Part shown: positions 12,716-17,463 of the stretch, piece after piece
How the letters are laid out: the number at the start of each line of letters is the position of its first letter
How positions within the stretch are numbered: the stretch's first letter is position 1
Source: Chloroflexota bacterium
GTDB taxonomy: Bacteria > Chloroflexota > UBA6077
DNA length: 17,463 nt
NCBI GenBank assembly: GCA_021806765.1
Contig: JAJZQR010000095.1
Span: forward strand, 1 to 17,463
Reading direction: 5' to 3'
Notes under the pieces: model-generated
Databases searched by the model: none
Seen by the model: only the letters and a program-made list of their open reading frames with translations
Told to the model about the DNA's origin: nothing
Made by a program: the position numbers and the translations under genes

Positions 12716-13496
12716 CCTGCTCTCCCAGAAGAGCAGCAGCGCGACGCACCTCCGCGACGTTCCCGCGTCTCAACTCGTCGAGCGGGCGTTTCCCGTTGAG
12801 GACAGTGTTCCCTCCTAGGAAGAAGGCTGCCTGACTCCAGGGCGCATCGTCCTGGAACGCCAGTAGCACCTCCTCCAGGCCGGGCAGCACCCCGTTCTCC
12901 GCAAACTGCCAGGCGGGGTAGAGATAACGGCTCTTCCCCATGGGTAGCGCGAGGAGTTGTCGGGCGCGACGCCGCTTGTCGACGGCCTGTCGGGAGATCC
13001 CCAGCCGCGTGGCAACCTCGTTCACGGAGAGAACTCCCCCTTCGGCTTTCAGAAGCTCAGCCCGCACCGCGAGACCTCGCAGGCGAGCTGCCGCCAGCGG
13101 GTCGTCTTCCTCCAGGGCGCTCAAAGTTTCCGGCTCTTGCAGAGCATGTAACAGCACGCGGTATTCGGAGAGTTCGCCAACCGCCTCTCCTAGGGACTGG
13201 GCGGGCAGAGCAGCCGACATTCTTGCAAGGGCGTTGCAGGATCGAGACAGGAAAGCACTTCTCAAGGGATCTTCGCCAGCGCGGAGCAGCCGACCGATCG
13301 CTTCGGCTAGGGTCCGATTGAGTGGATGAGGCGTGTCAATCAGTGGCCTCACGATGGGCTCCAACACATCACAATGCTCGCGCAACAATCGGCTCATATC
13401 CTGCTCGCTGAGGGCGCAGGGGCCGGTCGAGGAATCGGATGGGTTCCTTCTAGGCGTCTTGCTTCGACGAACCTCGGGGGTCGAAGGGTCTATCAT
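12705..13496 (-). CDS. Xre/MbcA/ParS-like antitoxin with internal helix-turn-helix
   Basis: A 263-residue protein from ATG 13496, with AGGAG six bases upstream. Residues 1-30 are a polar basic tail. Residues 35-150 are a helical domain unlike the classic short Xre antitoxins. A helix-turn-helix lies at about 155-195 (VNEVATRLGISRQAVDKRR). The C-terminal 60 residues, DDAPWSQAAFFLGGNTVLNG and KRPLDELRRGNVAEVRRAA, match the toxin-binding end of the MbcA/ParS/Xre family ('L.G.tPle.l..g....v...a'). Its position immediately before a RES gene, with an 11-base overlap, confirms the pair. The longer N-terminal region may be for dimer formation or DNA binding. It heads a four-gene operon with RES, primase and helicase genes. 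Confidence 0.85.
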   Translation of the reverse strand: MIDPSTPEVRRSKTPRRNPSDSSTGPCALSEQDMSRLLREHCDVLEPIVRPLIDTPHPLNRTLAEAIGRLLRAGEDPLRSAFLSRSCNALARMSAALPAQSLGEAVGELSEYRVLLHALQEPETLSALEEDDPLAAARLRGLAVRAELLKAEGGVLSVNEVATRLGISRQAVDKRRRARQLLALPMGKSRYLYPAWQFAENGVLPGLEEVLLAFQDDAPWSQAAFFLGGNTVLNGKRPLDELRRGNVAEVRRAAALLGEQVAA

Positions 13497-13549
13497 TGGA
13501 GTCTCCTATGCATTCCCTGCCCAACGGCGGTTGACTGTGTTCCTGAGCA

Positions 13550-13558
13550 AGTATAGCA
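13550..13558 (-). promoter_or_regulatory. Extended -10 promoter of the antitoxin/RES/primase/helicase operon
   Basis: On the minus strand TGCTATACT (13558-13550) is an extended -10, 53 bases before the antitoxin ATG. On the plus strand TTGACT (13531-13536) and TATAGC (13552-13557), 15 bases apart, could form an overlapping, weaker promoter toward the CcbP-like gene. Confidence 0.5.
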
Positions 13559-13581
13559 TGCACTCGGACAACCTGCACCAA

Positions 13582-13597
13582 CGATTGGAGCCAATCG
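13582..13597. promoter_or_regulatory. Perfect 7-2-7 inverted repeat, candidate operator
   Basis: CGATTGG-AG-CCAATCG lies between the divergent antitoxin and CcbP-like genes, just upstream of the -35 region of the antitoxin promoter. It suits binding of a dimeric regulator such as the helix-turn-helix antitoxin. The assignment to any protein is inference. Confidence 0.5.
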
Positions 13598-13740
13598 GTT
13601 CAGGCGATGCCGGGCGTGTATGGGTCTACACAGTTGCTGATGTCAGCGCTTTGACCCTGCTCAGCCCTGCGCGGCTGCGAGGTGGGACGGGCAGGCACGG
13701 GGGTTGCTGGCCGGACTGTTTGGGGGAGCTGAGCGAATCT

Positions 13741-13758
13741 GGGACAGCGGAATGTCCC
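13741..13758 (+). promoter_or_regulatory. Inverted repeat in the leader of the CcbP-like gene
   Basis: GGGACA-GCGGAA-TGTCCC is a perfect 6-bp stem with a 6-base loop, 33 bases before the ATG at 13792. It could be a leader hairpin or a binding site. It has no T tract. Confidence 0.4.
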
Positions 13759-13791
13759 GTGTGTTGCCGGCGCAGGCAGGAGGGTTGCGGC

Positions 13792-14160
13792 ATGGCGAAG
13801 CGCACGTTAGATGTGGATCGAGAGGAAAGGATTGCCAATGAGATCATCGTCGATGCCTACGGCCCCGAGGAGCAAGCGATAGGGTGGCACGTGTACCTCG
13901 ACGAGAACCTGGAGATGCCCTTTCGCGCCAGGTGCATCACCGAGCGCGTCATATCACCGCTTCGGAAGGGAGAGCAAGTAGAGGTGGTGGGGATGGCGCC
14001 CGAGGAGGAGTGCGAGCACGAGATGTTCGTGCTGGTGCGATGGAACGATCGGAAACTGGCTGTGCCGCTATCCCAGTTGGATGGCATTGGCGTAGGCAAG
14101 CAAACGCGCCAGGCCATCGACGATTGGCACTACTGGGTTGACCGCGGTCACGAGTTGTAG
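13792..14160 (+). CDS. CcbP-like calcium-binding protein
   Basis: A 122-residue acidic protein from ATG 13792, chosen because AGGAGGG lies seven bases upstream and homology begins here; the frame is open much further upstream but reads as non-coding. Key stretches are REERIANEIIVDAYGPEEQA, GWHVYLDENLEMPFRARCI, GEQVEVVGMAPEEECEHEMF and the tail LAVPLSQLDGI...AIDDWHYWV. These are the conserved blocks of the calcium-binding protein family named after cyanobacterial CcbP, which binds Ca2+ through surface acidic residues and buffers calcium. Clusters of Glu and Asp (YGPEEQ, PEEECEHE) support this. Many members lack experimental study, so the ion and role here are inferred. It faces away from the antitoxin operon. 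Confidence 0.85.
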   Translation: MAKRTLDVDREERIANEIIVDAYGPEEQAIGWHVYLDENLEMPFRARCITERVISPLRKGEQVEVVGMAPEEECEHEMFVLVRWNDRKLAVPLSQLDGIGVGKQTRQAIDDWHYWVDRGHEL

Positions 14161-14213
14161 TTCCCTTGAAGTTCGTGGTCATGCTCAGGTAGTTGGCACT
14201 CAGGGTGGAGGCA

Positions 14214-14312
14214 ATGGACGGAAGACTCGACAAGAGGGAACTGGTGAGCCTGGTGGCCCAGCGGCTGCGCGCGCTGTTCGGTTGGTCCTCCACTTACCGA
14301 GGGGAGCTGTAG
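14214..14312 (+). CDS. Candidate 32-residue protein
   Basis: ATG 14214 to TAG 14312 encodes a short basic amphipathic peptide (MDGRLDKRELVSLVAQ, then RLRALFGWSSTYRGEL). A GGTGGAGG tract lies just before the ATG, though its spacing is tight. The stop is only three bases before the ATG of the next gene, an arrangement typical of real coupled genes. No family is recognised. It could be a leader peptide for the 72-residue protein. Confidence 0.4.
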   Translation: MDGRLDKRELVSLVAQRLRALFGWSSTYRGEL

Positions 14313-14315
14313 GGA

Positions 14316-14534
14316 ATGGACTCCTTTGCGCGAACCTACCCTCACATCGCCCGCTGGATCAAGATTCATGGTTGGATCGAGGTCGGGGCCGACGACATGA
14401 GCCGTTCCTGGATTCAGGCTCTTGACGAGGGCGGTATGGTCTGGGAGGGCGGCGATCCGTCTAAGACGCTGGACGAGGCCTTCGATGAGCTAGACACGGC
14501 ACTCGGCGTCTCAAACCGTGGCCGTGTAGGATAG
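14316..14534 (+). CDS. Small conserved-looking unknown protein
   Basis: A 72-residue protein from ATG 14316, with GAGGGGAG about nine bases upstream. YPHIARWIKIHGWIEVGADD, then SWIQALDEGGMVWEG and TLDEAFDELDTAL, has the look of a compact alpha/beta protein. Its ordered mix of hydrophobic and acidic residues resembles small uncharacterised proteins of cyanobacteria and Chloroflexota, but I cannot name a family. It follows the 32-codon ORF and lies 155 bases after the CcbP-like gene on the same strand. Confidence 0.7.
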   Translation: MDSFARTYPHIARWIKIHGWIEVGADDMSRSWIQALDEGGMVWEGGDPSKTLDEAFDELDTALGVSNRGRVG

Positions 14535-14914
14535 TAGGAAGCTTCCCTGGCCACGCGGGCAAAGGCATCTCCCTTGAGGTCCTCCGGCAGCACGGTGACC
14601 TGCCCATCGGGATCGCGCTTCGCCTGGGTCAATTGAGCTTTCGTCACCGTAGCCCGCATAATCACGTTCAGATCGTCGAGCAAGCCCTTGCCCAGGGCAA
14701 CCAGGAAGCGACTATCAACCAGGTGGTGGCCTCTACGACCGCTAGCTTCATCGAGAGGCTGCTCGCCAGCAGGTGTGCTGGGCAGTCCAGCCTTTTCGAG
14801 GTCGACGACCGGACGCCACGATGCGCAGGGACGGTCCCGAGGGCTGTTGCAGGCGGTCAACAGCGGGCCCGTCGCTCTGCCTCTCGCCGGCTGCCCACAG
14901 GCCGTCGACACAGG
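14535..14914. other. Stretch without an intact gene; possible minus-strand relic
   Basis: On the minus strand from about 14659, a segment reads MRATVTKAQLTQAKRD, then GQVTVLPEDLKGDAFARVAR, which is protein-like and resembles the start of a small antitoxin-type protein. It runs on into the antisense of the 72-residue gene without a proper end and has no ribosome binding site, so it is probably a 3'-truncated remnant. The perfect palindrome GGAAGCTTCC lies at 14538-14547. Confidence 0.3.
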
Positions 14915-14952
14915 GAGAGGCCCGACAGGTGGAACCTCCTGCCAGGCCTCTC
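14915..14952 (-). terminator. Strong hairpin after the surface-protein gene
   Basis: GAGAGGCC (14915-14922) pairs with GGCCTCTC (14945-14952), with an inner CAGG/CCTG stem and an 8-base loop. It begins 34 bases after the stop of the minus-strand surface-protein gene. No T run follows on that strand, so it would be an atypical terminator or an RNA-stabilising hairpin. Confidence 0.5.
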
Positions 14953-14986
14953 TTCCGTTGTGACTGCGGCTACCGTGTCACTGTGG

Positions 14987-17463
14987 CTACTGCACGGTGG
15001 CCGTAGCCGAGTTATCGCTCTTGTCGATGTCGAAGGTTGTCGCCGTCACCGTCGCTGTGTTCTGGATCGGGCTCTTCGTGTTCGTGCGGTTGACCTGGAG
15101 CGTCACCGTCGCGCTGCTACCGGAGGCCAGGTTGCCCAGGTTGCAACCGACGTTCTTGCCGCCGCTGCACGTCCCTTGAGTGGAGATCACGGAGACGTAG
15201 CTCACCCCGCTGGGCAGCCCGTCCGTCAGGGTCACCCCCGCCGCCGCCGCCGGCCCGTCGTTGGTCACCGTCATGGCGTAGATGATGTTCTTGCCGCTGG
15301 TGCTGGCGGTCATCGTCACCTTGAGGTCGGCCGAGACTACCGCGCCGAAGTTCACGCCGCTGACCGCCTGTCCGGCCGACAGGGTGATGTCCGCAGGGTT
15401 GGCGTTGGTCTGCACGTAGGTGGCTTGCACCACCAGGCGCACCCGGTAGGTGGCCGCCCCCAGGCTGCCGAAGCTGTAGTTACCGCTACCATCGGTCTGG
15501 TTGGTGGAGATCACGTTCCCGTATGCATCCTGGAGCTGCACGCTCCAGCCTGCCAGATCCCCTTCGCCGTTGTCCGGCTTGCCGTTGCCGTTGGCGTCGT
15601 TGAACACCTTGCCGGCGATGCTCCCCGCGCCCGCCACGATGTGGAGGGTGCCAGGTACGAAGGTGATGGCGTAGTTGCTTGAGGTGAGACCGCTCGGCGT
15701 CACGGGATAGTCGCCCACCGGGCTGGTCTGGGTGGCAGTGGTTTCGAAGGCCAGGGTGCCTCCCAGGACGCTCGCCGTCTCCCCGTTCACGAAACCGGTG
15801 TGGGTCACGGTGAAGGTCGGCAGCGGCGCGCCGTAGGCCTTGGTCGCGTCGTTCGCCTTGACCTCCAGCGGGGCCTGGCCGATGGAGCCGGCTGCCGTCA
15901 CGAAGCTCACGCTGTAGTTGTTGCCGCCGTTCCCGTCGCTCACTGTCCCGCTCGGGGTCAGGGTCTTGTTCGTGCCCACGTCCTTGGTGTCGAAGCTCTG
16001 CGTCCAGCTCGCCGAGTCACCGGTGGCCAGGCTGCCGCCCGTGATCGTCGGCACCCTGCTGGAACTGGTCGTCCCGTCATAGGTCTTGCTGTCCGTCGCC
16101 GCCGTCACCGTCAGCGCCCGTGCGCTGATGCTGGCGGTGGTCGTCGCCGTCGGCGAAAGCGTGTAGTTGGTCGCGTCCGCTCCGCTCAGGGCCAGCCCGG
16201 TGACGTTCACCGTCTTGCCGGTCCCCACGTTCCTGTCGGCAAAGGCCGCGCTGGGCACCGCGGTGTTCAACGTGACCGTGTCGCCGGAGACGGCCCCCAC
16301 CAGCGCTGCCCCGCCGGTGTTCAGCGTCGCGGCGGTGGTGCCGTCGTACTCCTTGTCGTTCGCCCCCAGTCCGGTCAGCGTCAGCGCTTTGGCGGTGATG
16401 TCGGCTGTCGTCGTCGCGGTCGTCGAGGCCAACTGGTAGTTGCCCGCCGCCGCGCCGCTCAGACTCAGCCCGCTCTCCGTCACCGTCTTGCCGCTGCCCG
16501 CACTCTTGCTGTCGAAGGTCGCCGTGCCTGCTGCCAGGCTCACGTCATCCCCGGGGATCGCGCCGGAGAGCGTCCGCCCAGTGATGGTCGCCGCGGTCGT
16601 GCCGTCGTACACCTTGCTCGCCGCCGTGATGGTGGCGGTCAGCGTCTTCTGGTTTACGTTCTGCGTCAGGGTACCTGAAGTCGAGGCTGGGTAGGTCGAG
16701 TCGCCGCTGTAGGCGGCCGTGGTGGAATGGCTGCCCGCGGCAAGGGTTGCCAGGGTGCAGGTCGCCTCGCCCTTGTTGTTCAGGGTCACTCCGCCGCAGC
16801 CCCCGATGGAGACCCCATTATCCAAGAAGGTCACGCTGCCGGTCGGCGTGCCGGACCCGCCGCTCACAGTGGCGGTGAGGGTGACAGTCTGCCCACATGT
16901 GGAGGGGTTCAGCGAGGAACTGAGCGTGACCGTCGCGGCGGCCTGCCCAACGGTCTGGGTCACCACGTTGGAGGTGCTGCTGTCGTAGCTTGTATCGCCG
17001 TTGTAGATGGCCACGATGTCGTGCGTGCCCACCGAGAGCGTAGAGATGGTGAGCGTGTACGTCACGTCGATGGCCTGCGCCGACAACGCCGCGGTCGGTC
17101 CGGCAGTCGCGCCCTTCTTGGTCGTCTTGGAGGACCTCACGTTCCTGGCCAGGGCCTGCATGGACGACGTGCCGCCCCCGTCCGATGACAGCTTCTCGTA
17201 GAAGTCCACGGTCCCGGTGGGCGCGACGGTGTTCCCGCTCACCGTGGCCGTGAAGGTCACCGCCTGTCCAAAGGAGGAGGGGTTGGGCGATGATATCAGG
17301 CTGGTGGTGGCGACGGCCGTGGTGTTCGCCAGGGCAAAGGGCACCGCGGCTGCCCCCGCGGCGCTGGCCACGACGTTGTACATTCCCATCGTACCGTTCG
17401 CCGTCGCCGTGACGCTCGCCGTGCCGCCGCTAATGGTCGCGGGGCTGCCGGTGATGGTGGCCC
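14987..17463 (-). CDS. C-terminal part of a large modular surface or secreted protein (Ig-like, YDG, MBG, SdrD-B-like, DUF11)
   Basis: The frame is open past the right edge (preceding codons read ITGSPATISGGTASVTANGT), so ATG 17389 is internal and the gene is 5'-incomplete. Counting from that Met, residues 25-250 contain two bacterial Ig-like repeats of the 'NPS..GQ.VT.TATVSG...PTG.V.F' type (one with CGQTVTLTATVSGG, VTFLDNGVSIGGCGG). Residues 250-507 contain three YDG repeats (VYDGTTAATI, EYDGTTAATL, TYDGTTSS). Residues 508-588 form an MBG-type domain (DATKAYGAPLPTFTV). Residues 589-686 are an SdrD B-like domain (GKVFNDANGNGKPDNGE). Residues 687-800 are a DUF11 domain ending in DIDKSDNSATATVQ. 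No LPXTG, transmembrane or sorting tail is present, so it is probably secreted or held non-covalently. A role in adhesion or cell-surface display is usual for such mosaics. GC is very high and the repeats invite recombination. Confidence 0.9.
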   Translation of the reverse strand, partial: ATITGSPATISGGTASVTATANGTMGMYNVVASAAGAAAVPFALANTTAVATTSLISSPNPSSFGQAVTFTATVSGNTVAPTGTVDFYEKLSSDGGGTSSMQALARNVRSSKTTKKGATAGPTAALSAQAIDVTYTLTISTLSVGTHDIVAIYNGDTSYDSSTSNVVTQTVGQAAATVTLSSSLNPSTCGQTVTLTATVSGGSGTPTGSVTFLDNGVSIGGCGGVTLNNKGEATCTLATLAAGSHSTTAAYSGDSTYPASTSGTLTQNVNQKTLTATITAASKVYDGTTAATITGRTLSGAIPGDDVSLAAGTATFDSKSAGSGKTVTESGLSLSGAAAGNYQLASTTATTTADITAKALTLTGLGANDKEYDGTTAATLNTGGAALVGAVSGDTVTLNTAVPSAAFADRNVGTGKTVNVTGLALSGADATNYTLSPTATTTASISARALTVTAATDSKTYDGTTSSSRVPTITGGSLATGDSASWTQSFDTKDVGTNKTLTPSGTVSDGNGGNNYSVSFVTAAGSIGQAPLEVKANDATKAYGAPLPTFTVTHTGFVNGETASVLGGTLAFETTATQTSPVGDYPVTPSGLTSSNYAITFVPGTLHIVAGAGSIAGKVFNDANGNGKPDNGEGDLAGWSVQLQDAYGNVISTNQTDGSGNYSFGSLGAATYRVRLVVQATYVQTNANPADITLSAGQAVSGVNFGAVVSADLKVTMTASTSGKNIIYAMTVTNDGPAAAAGVTLTDGLPSGVSYVSVISTQGTCSGGKNVGCNLGNLASGSSATVTLQVNRTNTKSPIQNTATVTATTFDIDKSDNSATATVQ

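Noticed and set aside
13333..13791. N-terminal extension of the CcbP-like gene in the same open frame
   Set aside because: It is antisense to the antitoxin gene and its promoter; homology and the AGGAGGG site both place the start at 13792.
14633..15682. Long plus-strand frame across the right part of the window
   Set aside because: It is the antisense of the Ig-like/DUF11 gene, with Arg/Gly/Ala-rich low-complexity translation typical of GC-rich shadows; the same holds for 15800-16678.

Overview
The window is GC-rich bacterial DNA with no intact RNA gene. The gene content (a solenoid protein of the SWIM-zinc-finger-associated type, UPF0158, a LexA with an Ala-Gly cleavage site, a CcbP-like calcium-binding protein, a UPF0175/DUF3368 pair, and a TOTE-type primase and helicase) fits Chloroflexota or a neighbouring phylum. 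That assignment is an inference of moderate-to-low confidence from family distribution.

Layout. Bases 1-1596 (+) hold the C-terminal part of an alpha-solenoid protein and a UPF0158 gene. Bases 1597-2910 (-) are a decayed solenoid gene with two single-base frameshifts and no start; it ends exactly where the lexA promoter begins. Bases 2900-7410 (+) form a co-directional cassette: lexA, a 549-residue protein with a methyltransferase-like core, a SplB-like radical SAM protein, a ParB-like protein interrupted by an in-frame TAG, and a small unknown protein. The last three large genes are linked by stop/start overlaps. Bases 7411-9005 contain no intact gene. They hold a tdh fragment fused to a helix-turn-helix-like relic, a 32-bp tandem array, and the 3' half of a CAU-anticodon tRNA whose variable region matches the array unit.

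Bases 9006-9781 (-) are a UPF0175/DUF3368 toxin-antitoxin pair with a clear extended -10 promoter. Bases 10157-13496 (-) form a probable operon read as Xre/MbcA/ParS-like antitoxin, RES toxin, archaeo-eukaryotic primase and helicase. The last two are normally one TOTE-type protein; here they are separated by loss of the linker plus a frame change. Bases 13792-14534 (+) carry the CcbP-like gene, a 32-codon ORF and a 72-residue unknown protein. Bases 14987-17463 (-) are the C-terminal part of a large surface or secreted protein made of Ig-like, YDG, MBG, SdrD-B-like and DUF11 modules, which runs off the right edge.

My reading is that about 2.9-14.2 kb is an accessory island rich in conflict modules and relics of rearrangement. 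The most interesting unit is the LexA-headed cassette. It suggests a damage-responsive or element-borne nucleic-acid processing system, but no single gene proves that function.
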